A stretch of 64,000 nucleotides of DNA from Daphnia carinata (taxonomy: Eukaryota > Arthropoda > Branchiopoda > Diplostraca > Daphniidae). This document shows positions 24,869 to 37,400 of the stretch, in pieces. Within the stretch, counting starts at the first letter, position 1, and the number at the start of each line of letters is the position of its first letter. Under the pieces are notes generated by a model. That model ran no database searches. It saw only the letters and a list, made by a program, of their open reading frames with translations, and was not told where the DNA came from. The DNA lies in contig NC_081332.1 of NCBI RefSeq assembly GCF_022539665.2, forward strand, positions 6,104,303 through 6,168,302. The letters run 5' to 3'. Position numbers and translations under genes: made by a program.

Positions 24869-27800
24869 ATGAAGCTGAAAGTGAGTTTTGAAAAATGTGT
24901 TTGGTTGGTCGTTGTCATCGTTGTGGTCACCGCTAATCAACCGCAAGGCCCCGATCGAGGAAACGGAGTTCAAATTAAGACAGTCGGAAGTTCTCCGTTG
25001 ATAGAAACAGGTAGTATCTCGACTTCTACGAGTGCACCGACGACGACAAAACTCAACAAACTTAGACGAGACTCGGGACTTTTTATTGACAACGACGTTG
25101 ACAGCCTCCCGACCCCAGTCGAAGGCCCACCGCAGATTGAATCGGTACTTCATTCATTTTTTTTTTTTAACATCCCAATCAACCACCAACTGTTTTATGA
25201 CGCAATTTTGAAACGAGGCAGTTGTGTTTGACATTCACCACCTCAATTATTTAAACTGAATTGGTTTGATGTTGGGACTGACACATATGACCCTTAATCT
25301 GACATGGAGAAAAAAAAACGATGTTTGATGTTCAAATGAAATCCTTTTAGGAGTTGAGTAATGAAAACTGGTTGTGGGGACTAACTTTCCTTCGAGCACA
25401 ATCGATGGCGAAATGTTAAGTTTTCATTGTATTCTATACATAGCGCCAAGGAAGACTAGCACCGTCCGGACCTGTTCAAACCCACCGTTCGAGTGTGGCG
25501 ACATACACTAGTGGAAGCGGAATCAGAACGCCGCAGGGTCCCATCCGTAATCTTGGACCACGTCCACCAGCTCCTCCTCCCGGGGCCGAGGAAGGACCTT
25601 TGCCACCAGCTCCGCCTCTTGACGTCACCGGTGAGTCCTTCCCTTTGCCATTCCAGCTTTTCCGCAAAATCATCCACGTCCCTTGTAAAACGTTTTATTT
25701 TTTACCTCCGGGGAATCCGGTTTTGAAACAATATAGTTTATTACATCCCCCATCATGACGCGAAGATCGTCCATAGCGTTTTTACAGGTTAACTGTAATT
25801 TTCATACATTTGAGTAGGTGTGCTCCTTTGTTATAAACGTAAATGTCGAAAACCATCTTTTGAGAGTTCAAAGGCCCACTGACCTTTATTTCCGCCCGTA
25901 TACTGGTCGATGCCCATATAAACGTGAATAATCAATCCATCGTTGGAATGGACGGATCGTTTTCATTTAGCAGTCGCTTATCTCAACTGAAATGGAACAA
26001 GAAATTTTTCTTTTTGTATGGGCGAACAGAAATTCGATGTTTGAAGATGACATCTAGAGAGCGATTTTCAGCTGTTCTTGCCATGCCGGAAGACCTACAA
26101 GGTTCTAATCCAATTTTCGAGGACAAACCGTCGATCGATCCGATCACGTCGCGAATCTGTCAGATTCAACCGGCATCGAGGACCGGCACTTTTCAGCTGG
26201 AAGTCACGAATCTGGACGCTTGCGGAGTCAAGTCTTGTAACCAGCCAGACGGGCAGGTATATGCAGCTCTTGTTGCATCAGCAACAGAATGTTGTTGTTT
26301 TTAAGATCAATCAATGATCGTTTGAATCCGAACAGCCGTGGCTCTGCTTGACTCTCCGCTTCCCAGTCTTGGCCGGCCTCAAACTGCCAGAAGATGAAAT
26401 CGTCGAGATTCGGTGCAAGCAGCAGGACCGAACAGTGGCCGAGAGGAAAGACATTGACTTTGATGGAGAGTATGTACCTTTTCGTGAACAAATTCTTTGG
26501 CCGCAGCATTCTTTTCTCGATGTGCTCTTTGCATGACAATGTTGTTCCTGATTCCATTGCTCCCTTTTTACATCTATTTGTCCTTTTCTTTTTATGAACA
26601 TCGTCTTCTTGAGAGGGCGCATCATTTTTAAAGAATTTCGACAGCTTTTGACTGATTCATTGTCGTAGCGATATGCAAGTAAGGCGAAGTATGTGTTTAA
26701 AGTTGAGGAACATTTCGCCATGGTATTCGATGTAATGTAACAACAGACACATAGAAATACGCATGCACTGATATGGCAACCTCTTTAAGCCATAAAGTGT
26801 TCTTCTTTTGTCTTGTCCGTCTTTGACCTGCGATGCATGGTGATGAGATGTAAATCGACTCCGATGTTTGAATCGTTCCTTAAATGGGCTGGTTTGAAAT
26901 CCCTTCACAATCTGACTTATTGATTCTTTTGTTTTGTTTTCATCGCCCCCGTGTAACTGCGTTCCGCGCGTATCAGCAGATTCAGTCCGCGAATCGAACA
27001 GAAATCTCCCCTGACTTTTACTGGAGGTAAACAGGAATTTCTTTGCGAGATCGGACTCTTCCGGCGCTTGCCAGGCACGGCACTTTTCTCACAGCGGATA
27101 GGACCGGGATCAGCAGTTGAACTGGGAGAGGAAGTTCAATTGCGCAGCATCGTGCGTTCCAATGACGGTATAATCTTCAACTTAACATTTAACTTTGCTC
27201 CTTTGTAATCGCACTGTTTCTTCTGCGTAGGATGGTTCTATTCTAAACTTACGGACGTCGTCGTCCGTCGTTTAAAAAAACAGACATCGGCCAGTGGCAC
27301 GGGAGGATCTGCCATGCTTGTATTGCAAGATGGATGTCGCAATCCAGCGTATCGGGTGAGTAAATTTTTCCATTATTGTAGCGGGATTTTTAAACGAATT
27401 GCATTTTTAAACAAATTCTTTAGGCCATAGCGTCACAACATCCGCAGAGAGACGCGCGCTCCTCCTTGCTCAACAACTTCAACTTCCGCGTTTTCCTATT
27501 CCAAGACATGGACGATGGAGACAGCATTGTCATTTCTGCCCGCGTATTCGCTTGCGTCGAAGCCATCGATTGCGCTCCCGTAACACTAACTCTATTACTG
27601 TTCGACTAACGCACAATGCTAAAACCCCTTCGTCTTCTTATTTTACAAATAGACGCTATGTTCGGATGATCGCGATCAAGGTTTCGGCCGTCGGAGAAGG
27701 AGCAGCAATTGGAACCAAACGCAAATCCCTGATTACGTCCAAACCGACGGTTCGGGTAAGACCCGCGAAATCCTAATCGAACAGGTTGTCTTCCCCAACG

Positions 27801-28549
27801 GGACGATCGCGTCCGGCTCCTCCCGACATCTCAAAGGATGGGAAACCGACCTAGCGCTTCGAGTGGCCATGCCTGGAGGTATAATGCATTCTTTATACCA
27901 ATTAGATTGATGCCTCACATTAAATTGCTTAATTAATACGGCAGAGTTCTATAGTGGAGCGAGGGCAGTGCCGCTCCATTCCCTGGAAAGCCACTGCTTC
28001 CTGTACTTGATGATGACGGTCGGCTTGGGCACTGCCCTGGGCGTGACGACTCTACTGGTCAGTATTTATTGCATCTGCACCTGTAGACGACGCGGAAACA
28101 AATCAGACGCCACCCCCGTCGCCTCTTCACGGGCGGCCCAGCCTCCCACTGCTTCGGCCGGAGCCACTACAGCGCTGGAAACGCTCATGATGGAAGCTTG
28201 TTATCCAGAGCTACAGGTGCTGGACGCCCTGTCGCGTTCCGTCCGACAGAAAAAACAAAACGTCCACGATGAAATTATCAAACTGTACGGAGCCGCTGCT
28301 GCCGCCGCCGAATCGGCTAAGTCAGACACCCCATCCGTTGGTAATGTCTACTCGTCAGAGCCTCGTCCGAGTCTTAAGCAGGTGAAACGTCATCGACAAG
28401 AAGCGAAAGAGCGAAGGGCCAATCCGAATGTGACCACCGTTGTCGTCGGTCCTAGCGAACCGCAACGGAGAGGGCATAACGATTCTCTCTATTGGGAGAT
28501 TGGACCGAATCATCACAGTCATCAAATTCTACCACCCACTCCCGTTTGA
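24869..28549 (+). CDS. ZP-domain transmembrane protein (708 residues)
   Basis: Nine exons: 24869-25144, 25444-25630, 26030-26256, 26336-26469, 26977-27167, 27231-27355, 27424-27579, 27653-27878, 27945-28549; they close in frame at 2127 nt. Residues 1-22 form a signal peptide (hydrophobic VWLVVVIVVVTA). A Pro-rich segment (about 125-153) precedes a ZP domain (about 155-435) with cysteines at EIRC, SRICQI, LDACGVKSC, PWLCLT, EIRCK, FLCEIG, DGCRNPAY and FACVEAIDC. A furin site RRRR follows at 445-448, then a transmembrane helix at about 526-548 and a 160-residue cytoplasmic tail. This is the standard layout of arthropod apical-matrix ZP proteins, which are cleaved, secreted and polymerised at epithelial surfaces. 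The specific orthologue was not identified. The exon 5 acceptor is a tandem CAGCAG. The gene is convergent with the PAN-ZP gene; the stops are 927 bp apart. Confidence 0.93.
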
Positions 28550-29475
28550 AAAGCTCAATCACGATTTCAATTTAAGTAAAGTGTTCATGGCCAATCCTTT
28601 TTTTCTTTAACTCATTAAGGATGAGAAGCATATGGGAAAAGGGGGACCAATGGAGGATGTTTTGATTGTTAACTCTGGGCTGTGTATACATAAGACGCAA
28701 TCACAAGCTTCTCTTACGTTCCTTAATTTTTCCTTCACAAACGAAACAAAAAAAAATAATTGTATGTAAAACTTTTTCTGTTTGGGATACAACGGAAACT
28801 GTCTTGGGCATTTGGTTTTGCTGATTTTTCCTCTCCCCCCCTGCCCCCCCCCATCTTTGATGACCTCAATTTAATTAAGACGTTTCCCATGTTTTGCTGT
28901 ATTAATAGTTTTAATAGTTGCATCTCACGCTCCGTCTATTTATTTGTTTCCACACTCGCCATGATAATTTTGCATCGAAATGATTCGTACAACAAAGCAG
29001 ACATGAAATACAGGATAATATTTATGAAAATTTGTATTATAACGACTGGGGACGTCAACCAACTGAAATTGGGTGCAATATAAGCCAAAAATTATGCAAA
29101 GCGTGAGAATAATGCAATGACCACTGGTGTATCGTGCATAAACACCCTTGTCATCATGTGGTTATCAAAACGGTTAACGAAGATGGAGCATCTTTTCAAT
29201 CCTAAGGTCTAAAAATTTTATTTTTTTATTATTGTATTACATAGGGTCGGGAGTGGTGAAGACCGAAGCCACATGAGGTCCTCTCGGGCTAGAAGTCATG
29301 TCGAGATTAAAAGCTCTGGTTAACGTTCCCGGCCCGCTTTTTTGACCGTAAACACTACGGAAAGTCTGTTGAAAATTCACAGAATAAATTTTTCGTTATT
29401 GTGGAATAGAATTATGAAGAAATTTTCTCGATTTGAATGCCAAAAATCAACGGGCAAGAGAGAATGCGAAAAAAG
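28550..29475. other. convergent 3' flanks of two ZP genes
   Basis: Holds both 3' UTRs. AATAAA-type signals are present for the minus gene near 29219-29231 and on the plus strand near 29382. C-rich runs at about 28832-28852. No additional gene seen. Confidence 0.5.
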
Positions 29476-32400
29476 CTACAAACAACTGACCACATCGCTA
29501 ACTGATCCGCTATGTCGTATCCCATAAACCGGCTCTTTGGAAGTCATGTCTCTGCTTTCCGAATATTTTGTCCAGCTCGATTGTTTTGTCCGGTAAAAAA
29601 TGTAAAAAGCAACCAGCGTGATTGCTTGAAGTATAACGGCCACAACGGCAACAGCGACCAGAGTCGATTTCGGACTGCAATCACTTTGGTCATCGTTTGA
29701 CGACTCTTCGTATTGGTTGAACGAAGGAGAACGCCAACCAGGCCGTCGGCGACCAGACGAGTCTTGTTCGTATCCATAATCTCTATTGGTAGATGCTAGG
29801 GCGGATGGTAGAATAGCAATACGATCTGCTTCTGGAGCCACGATCAGCTGTGATTGTAAAGGCACTTCAACTGGGATAAGATTTGGGCTGGGCTTTTTGG
29901 TCTCGGTCACCATCTCTTCAGTAGTTTCAGATGGAACAGCTAGATCGTTTCCTGGAGGAACTAAGGTAACCTCTGCGGCCGTAGTTGTAGACGCCAGGCC
30001 TTCCATTTTCATGGTTGGTATCTCTGTTGATGCTATCTCATCAACGGTGGGTTTCTCGGAAATCTCGAACGATAACAGAGCATCTGAAACATCTTCTTCG
30101 ACATCTTTTGGTTGTGACAGTGTTGTCATTTCTGGTTCACTGGCATTGACTTGTCTCCTTCGGCGACCGTAAGATTCAAATCCATCGGCGCAGCGAACCT
30201 TGGGAATAAGGTTAAAGTATTCATCTTATGTTTATAGTGATTAAAAATGATTGTAAATAGCCATACTGGTTCGCAACGCTCCTGACAGAAGCCGACAGTA
30301 GCGACGAAATTCACAGTGGCCGTTGAAGGGAACCGGAAAGCTTTGAATTCGGCAAACAAACTTTTCGTATTGCGATCGAGTTCTAACGGAGGGAAAACAT
30401 TTTCATCTCTCGGACATCTTGAAATAACATAATGAAACAGTATTAATCAAATTCTAAAACCCTCTTCAAATAATTAATCGTAGAACATACCCAGTGGCAT
30501 CAATGAGCGTCAGCACTTCACCATTGTCTGTCCGAGCTTCGACGTTGCGGGCTGTGATACCAAAAGCCGAGTTGGGGTCAATTTCAATTCGAAGGGTCAA
30601 CAACTCACCGAGTCCAACAACCCGACTTTCCTGCCCATTCCGAGATAGAATCCGCATCCGGAGAGATGGCGTCGGCGCTGTGTTAGTCACAACACTATGT
30701 CCGAGTTGCCTCAACGGGGATCTAGCATACAGGACTCGATAAAAAATGATAATAAATCAGGTACTGAGAAAACGAAATGCGTACGTAACGTCGATGCTGC
30801 CGGGACCCACGTTATCAGTTCCGTCACGCCGGTTGCCCATCGAATTGTATGTGATGGTTTGTTCGCTGGCTTCGAACGCGCATTCAACCCGCACGCTGCT
30901 GTCCGTATCTTGCATAATCAGCGCACTGTGCTGGACGACAATGTGGTTGACGTAACGTCCCCGGGACTTGAAGCGAAAAATACTGTCAGACGACAGGCTA
31001 TATTTAACGAAATCGTGACAAAATTGTTTACCTGCTGGACGGTACCGCATTGTCCGACCAAAGGGACCCTCATCACCATTTGTTGTTGTCCATTCCCCAT
31101 TTCGAAACAAGCCTTCGCAGTGATTACGAACAGAAATTACACGGATGTTTCTTTTTTTCTTTCTTTCAGTTTGCATATTGCTTTTCGTGTACCTGATAAT
31201 TCCCGTTGACGTAGACACGGCCATTGAACGGATAACCGAATGCTAAAGTGACTAGCATGTCTGTTTTGGTGCACTCTACACGCACTGGATTTTTTTTTTT
31301 CGTAAGTACATTAAAATGAATTAGTATGTCTAACTGAAATAGTAATGAAACTTGAAGATTATTTGTAATAATATACTGTTGCTGCAGGAAGATCGCTCGC
31401 TGTAGATGTAATCTCGGTCGGGAATCAAAACGTTGGCGACGTTGACTCCGCTGAACGAGACGCTGTCATCGGCGCTGAGTAAACAGACGGGCGTCCGTTT
31501 CGTCTCCGAAACGCTGACGGATTTGCAGTGGAAATCTCTTTCAGCGTCGCACATCCGCCGACATTCAGCTAATGCGATTGCCGGTGTTTGTTGCGTTTCG
31601 ATAGCGATCGCACGGTCATACCAAGGTAACATCCTTCCAGACTGGTCCGCGTACTCGCAATGTGGTGGATCTTTAAGCATTAAATTTAAATGAGTTATAA
31701 TCATTGACGAGAAGTTAAGCTTTTTTTCAACCTCCAGCGCATTGATTCTCCATGTAAACAACATCGGGTGCTGTTGCCCGGAAGCTGCGCATTTGCGTCC
31801 GCCTGTTGTCCGAACTGATCCGGCAGAGCTTCTCTCGGGGTAAGTATTCGGCCGATCGACATTGAGAATTTGGCGTACGTAAACAAATTGCTTGGCATTC
31901 TTCTTTTGAACCGATATTGCGTGACATGTGATTATCGAAACCGTCCAGCTCGTAGCCGTGTACTCGGACAAACGTCCAACTTTTGCCGCAACTAACATCT
32001 GCCAAACAAAAGAAATGTGACAAGTCGTCTTTGAAGTGCGTTAGAATCACGAGGTTTACCAGGGATGCAGGTTTTTTCAAAGTAGACGGAATTAGGTGTG
32101 AATGAAAGGGCAGCCGAGTCAGCGGATGCGGAACGATCGAGAATGTAGCAACGCATTTTAGGCGTACCACTTGTTCCGTTTCGATTGAAGTCCGGTGAGA
32201 AACGATCGGCCATTATGATAACGGACTGACACCGTTCACGAAGCCGATCGCATTCTCGCAGACATTCCAACGTCGGACTTCCATCACCAGTCGTCCGGAC
32301 TTCTTGCCTAATTGAATGATTGTACACACGTAAAAGAATCGCATAATTTTGAATTGAAGTTATGGATCATACCTCCGTGCTCCAACGAAATCGACATTAA

Positions 32401-35400
32401 CAATTTTATCGTAAGTCACGGTGCCTTTGCATCGTGCAATGCCGCCATCTGAGGAGCTGGGGAAGTTGCTATCCGCTAGTTAATATACATGTATGTTTAG
32501 AATCAAATCCATTTGACCGCAGTAAATTAAAACATTTAGTTTTGAATGTAATATCGAATGAATAAATTACTAGATAAGAACGGACGGCTAGGAACGGAGA
32601 CAGTGTTGTACTGATAGCTCGGATCGTAGCCGGACGGATCGACTGGACGCCGTACACTGAAAGGCGGTACCCTGAGTACTGGATTGTTGTAATGTTGTTG
32701 CGGCGTGCCGGAACTGGCGGTATAGACGTTGTTAATCCTATTGGCGACTTGGGTGCGCGATAAAGCGGCCAGACTGACCCATCCGCCTGGGTCACCTCCT
32801 GGAGGTATACCGACGGCCTTACCGGGAAGTATCCGGTTCCCTCTGTTATTGCCACCTACGCCCAAGTGCGCTGTTTCTAATACGGGTATTTCGTTGGTGG
32901 TAATTACGGTCGAACACTCTTTTTCAGAAGACTGAGATCCTCGTTGAACCTGGGGAAAGAACAATGGAAAAATGGAAACATTGATGCTATGTCGAAATAA
33001 ACAGTTGCTTCACACCTCGTAAGCGGGCGAGGCTGAGCTGCTCATTGAGCATTGCATCAATCCGAGAACAACGTAGACAGAGTAAGAGCGGCAACGGAAA
33101 TGACGTTCCGAATCACAGGCCGTCTGACAGCTAGCCGCCGTCTGGCTGGAACCGGAAACCATTCGATCCGCGTATAAAAGGTATCGGTCGGGTTGCACCG
33201 GTGCGTAGCGACACTGGCGCGAATCTATCACGATATGTATGAAAAAAAAAATGCCACATCATTGCATTGCAAGAATTCAAATTATCTAAAAAGAATTCAT
33301 TATCTTACCTGTCGGGGCGCATTGATTCTCGATGTAGTCGTAGATCGGATTCGTTTGGAAGGCCCTCGGTTTGGTGTAGCGGTCGTCAGGGCTTAGGTAG
33401 CACTCGCGCCGATTGGTATCGTACGACGCAGAACTGGAATTTCAAACAATGATTATTCAAGTGATTCATTTTAGCTCTGTATTTTCATTTCAATCTTTAC
33501 CGACAGAGGAAGCGTCGTTCATCTAAACATTTTTCGGTACACAGCTGCCTGGAGACACCACGTATGATTTCTTGTTCAGCGCCGCGCATAAAGTAACCAG
33601 GAGTCCGTTCGGTGCTCCAAACGCTGTCGCATCCACTGGCTGCCGTCACACATGTATACAGTTGATATATTAAATTTTTACTCGTTTAAAATGAATCAGT
33701 CTATTACCTTGTAGGCAGAGAGATTCGAAATATCCGATACCGGAATTCGGTCTTAACAGAATATTGTCAGAGACATTCCTGCGCGGCATTGCCAGCTGAA
33801 CGAAGGGATCAGAAAGCAACGTGCCATCATCGGATTCGATGCCCACGCAAGTCTGTTTCACCGAGTTGTAATTGATGCCTGAACAGCGATGATCGATGTT
33901 ACATTTGTCTAGGCAGTCAATCAGCACGCCCGTCCGTTCGATGGCAGCCGCGGATGCTGGTCGCAAGCTCATGAATCGTGACGTGACCGCTTCGTATCCG
34001 GTCACTTTTTGATAATGCGGTCGACCGGAACTGCATTTTGACGCTAATAAACGACCACACAAAGATATGTTAATGTAAGAGTGAAAGGATTTTGTTTTTA
34101 GACTTACACGCAGGAATGCGAACAGGGGGATTGTTTTTAGGAGGCAATCTGTCCATTGAATCGCCACCAAACGAACTAAACGATGGGAATCTATTGTTAT
34201 CGTTGTTATTAGCAGCAGAAGGAAATCGTACAGTTCCTCCGCTAGTGGGGGTGATTGCTGACACGAAATCTGGCATTCCGCCGGCATCACCCAACACTCC
34301 AAATCCGCCATCTCCGGTGAAGAATGCGGCTAAAGAATCGTTTCGATTGCTTGTGTCGTCCAGCGATCTTTTTCGGCAGTTGCGCTCAGTATAATTTGTT
34401 CCAGGCCGACTCAGCAAAGCAGAAGGGCCCCCAGAAACTATTCCCATGAAAAATGAAACGAATCAAATTTAGTTAGAAATAATACATGATTTTCAGCAGG
34501 GCAATACTTCTATCATCGCTGCTGATGAAGCACTGGCCGCCGGAAGCGTAGAAAGAGTAAGCCCGGCAGGCGAATGCTCGATTGCTGTTACACTGATGCT
34601 GACACTGATTATCATCCGAGATGTTGCCCACCAACGAATCCAGATAGCGAGGGTACATGTCCACCACTGTCTCGTAAGAACACATCGTATTCCCTATAAA
34701 AAAAAAAAAAAATCGGCCCAATCATTTTATTCAAATTTATGTTAAAGTTTGTGAGTGGATAACGACAATCACCTAAGCCAACGCATTGATTCTCCAGGTA
34801 TTCAACTTGACTGGGAGCGTCGACAAAGGCGTCCGGCCGAAGCCGTTTGTCACTTGAGCTCAACTTGCAGTCCAGATTCATGGTATCGTAACGGGCAGAA
34901 CGACAGACGAATCGAGATTCACGCAGACACGCTTCTTCGCAATCACGGCGGGTTGCCACTAACGGAATGACGCGCTCTTCCATGCCACGCAACTCTTTAC
35001 CCGGATGCCTCTCAAACGCCCAGGCACGGTCACGACACGGACCAACGTTTCCTCTGAGGCATATTTTTTCGAAATACGACATTCCCTCGCGTATTGTTAA
35101 TTCTTGAGCTCTGCCTTGACTGTTCCGATCGAGTTTAAAGCAACGGCCCTAGCAATCCCGAATGAGAACAGTGGCTCACGTTTAAATGGAGTTTGGAGGG
35201 CGGAATGAAAAGCAAAAAGAAAAAATGAAAACACACACCTGGGCATAGTCGACACTATAAGCTGGACAATCTGCACCCATCTCCAAACAGGCCCGACCGC
35301 AATCGACCGTGATTCCGCCACCAACCGAATCGCCTGGACTGGGGAGAGAACCACTGGCCAAGAATTTTACACGATTTAAAATGTCCTGTTTGGCAGATCG

Positions 35401-36915
35401 AAGGAAATGGCCTGTAACTTTCTCGAAAGTAAAAATTCCATTCTCGCATTGACCTATGAATTTGAAAAGAAGTGACAGCGATAGAAAACAATGTCCGTTT
35501 GTAATTTGAATATCATTACTTACTGACGCTGCAGATCTTTTCCGCATAGACAGTAGATCTCGTGGAGCTTCCTGATATATTTCCTCCATCAAATTGCGAT
35601 ACTATGGTCAACGACGTAATTAATAAATTCTAGTTGTAACCTAGAATGAATATAGCTTAGATAAAAAAAAAAAAAACAGTACCGGTGACAGATGATTGGC
35701 TGACCGAGTCATCGCCACTAAGGTAACACCGATTCTCTTCAGCAGTGTAAGAATAAGCGCGGCAAGTGAACACTCTCGCCTTTAAAACCCGTCAATTCAT
35801 TATGAACTGTACTCGGTGTTTGGTAACTTGATTGATTTTTACCTGGTCGCAGAGAGACTCACATTCGCCTTGGCTCTGCGCAAATTCGACTTGATCCATC
35901 GACACCGCAAGACTTCCGTCTGATCGGCCAGCGTAACGGCAATCGGGCAATGCTGAAAAATAGTTATTGAAACATTTGATTTCAATTATAGTTTTTCCAA
36001 ATAATTTAAAACGTTCTACTGACTTTTGACGCATTGATTTTCAAGATAATCCCAACTGCCACCGTCCCGACGGAACGCCAGTGGTTGAGTCCGACGATCC
36101 TCTCGGCTCATCCGGCACGTTTTATCAGACTCATCGTATTCAGCCGACCTAAAACAGAATGATCAATAAGAAATAAATTATCGACGACTACGAAGAGCTT
36201 AAATACCTGCAGACAAAATTTGTTTGTTCTAAACAGAGACGTTGGCAATCGACTCGTGATTGAACGCTGGCTTGTTCAAAGTCATCGAATCCCTGAAGTG
36301 TGGCTCCAATAACCCGTTCGAAAGCCCAAAGACGATCGCCACAGATTGAATTGAAATTGCTCACTAAATAGAAAAAAAGAGTACTCGTTATAAACTTAAA
36401 TACGTTTATGTTGGCAAAATATCGATTACGACGGAGGCAAATCTTTTCGAAATAGTTCACGCCAGCAACATCCTTTAAATGGTCTTTTCGTTTAACGTCA
36501 TCAATGTCAATCGATTGACAACGAGAAGTGGAATAATCTAAATGGAAATACATAACATTAACTGCAGCCATTGATGGAAACCTGTCATATTAATTGTGTA
36601 TGAAAGTAAAGTGCACAAACCGACAGTGAACGCAGCGCAAGTTGCTGTTTGTTTGCATAACGCGGCACAGTCTCTAGTAACTGCAGTTCCAGGCTGAGAC
36701 ATCAATCCTTGTAAGTTTGACACAGACGCGAATGCGACTCCGGCTGTTTTTTCATAAGTTTCTACGCCACCGAAACACTGACCTGCAGACACGTGAAGAA
36801 GGAAGCAATTAAATAAAAAAAGGTAACCGTACACAAGAATGAAACGTACAATCAAATAATTTGTACCTCGAGTTTCGGTCACTAAAACCAACAAAATGGT
36901 AAGTAGTAATGACAT
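29476..36915 (-). CDS. giant PAN/Apple + ZP-domain transmembrane protein (1850 residues)
   Basis: Twenty-seven exons: 36867-36915, 36621-36782, 36430-36537, 36207-36363, 36024-36148, 35843-35952, 35683-35779, 35524-35601, 35239-35453, 34773-35148, 34508-34693, 34108-34437, 33708-34043, 33501-33639, 33309-33433, 33016-33224, 32571-32949, 32373-32475, 32060-32307, 31732-31998, 31377-31670, 31193-31284, 31032-31112, 30785-30966, 30491-30721, 30267-30417, 29476-30198. Total 5553 nt, in frame throughout. After a signal peptide (MSLLLTILLVLVTETRG) come twelve PAN modules (about 19-1362) with recurring YFEKICL, FVCRSA and YLENQC motifs. Low-complexity linkers lie at about 555-665 and 950-1060. A ZP domain (about 1366-1620) is followed by RRRR at 1622-1625, a Thr-rich stem, a transmembrane helix (about 1788-1812) and a 38-residue tail. 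Drosophila NompA and the Trynity/Nyobe/Neyo group share the PAN-ZP-TM design; an apical matrix or sensory-cuticle role is inferred. Confidence 0.93.
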
Positions 36916-37131
36916 CTTCGTCCTGTTACTGTAACATTTCTTCGAAAAGCATAACATTGCCAACACGTCGTTTAGTCGGTTGTCAAGTGTGTGTAACAGC
37001 TTTCTGCGTCGCTTGACAGTGAACATTCGTATCCAGTGGTTCAGGTGGCAATCCATCTTGAGCAGGCGGACGGAAGGAGAGGTGGAGGAGGAACGGAATG
37101 GCACGACAGGGTCGGGTCCGCAAGACTTACT
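36916..37131 (-). other. probable 5' leader and leader intron of PAN-ZP gene
   Basis: CAGTAACAG ends 8 nt before the ATG at 36915, a likely acceptor. GGACGGCA followed by GTAAGT at 37131/37130 is a good donor, suggesting a non-coding first exon upstream of 37131. Confidence 0.45.
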
Positions 37132-37195
37132 GCCGTCCCGATGGCAAAAAAAGGTACGTTTTGATTCAGGATGAGAACGAAAAATTACCACAAGA

Positions 37196-37400
37196 GACAG
37201 GAAAATAACAGAGAGTAGGTGAGGGAGGAGAGACAGAAAATGAGTGGAAAAAAAGGGAAACAGAGAGAGAGAGAGAGAGCAAACTAGTCAGAGTTTCAAC
37301 TATGGAAGAGGGGGAGGGGGATTTGTTGGTCATCATTGTCTTTTTTCTCGTTCATACTGAGATAGGCAGAGGAACAAAAAAAAAAAAGAGAGAGAAAGGG
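37196..37400. promoter_or_regulatory. GA-rich tract upstream of PAN-ZP gene
   Basis: Plus strand is nearly pure purine for about 200 bp, including a (GA)n run at 37263-37279 and GGGGGAGGGGG near 37310. In arthropods such tracts bind GAGA-type factors at promoters; here it lies just upstream of the proposed first exon. Confidence 0.45.

Noticed and set aside
29786-30172. 128-codon plus ORF
   Set aside because: It is antisense to the last exon of the PAN-ZP gene, whose minus frame has the furin site and matches the splice phase.
31107-31190. Minus frame reading through the ZP exons (NHCEGLFRNGEW)
   Set aside because: An alternative frame, ACFEMGNGQQQMVMRVPLVG then QCGT, gives the standard ZP pattern and correct intron phases on both sides.
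30697-31209. 170-codon plus ORF
   Set aside because: Antisense to three ZP-domain exons; no independent support.
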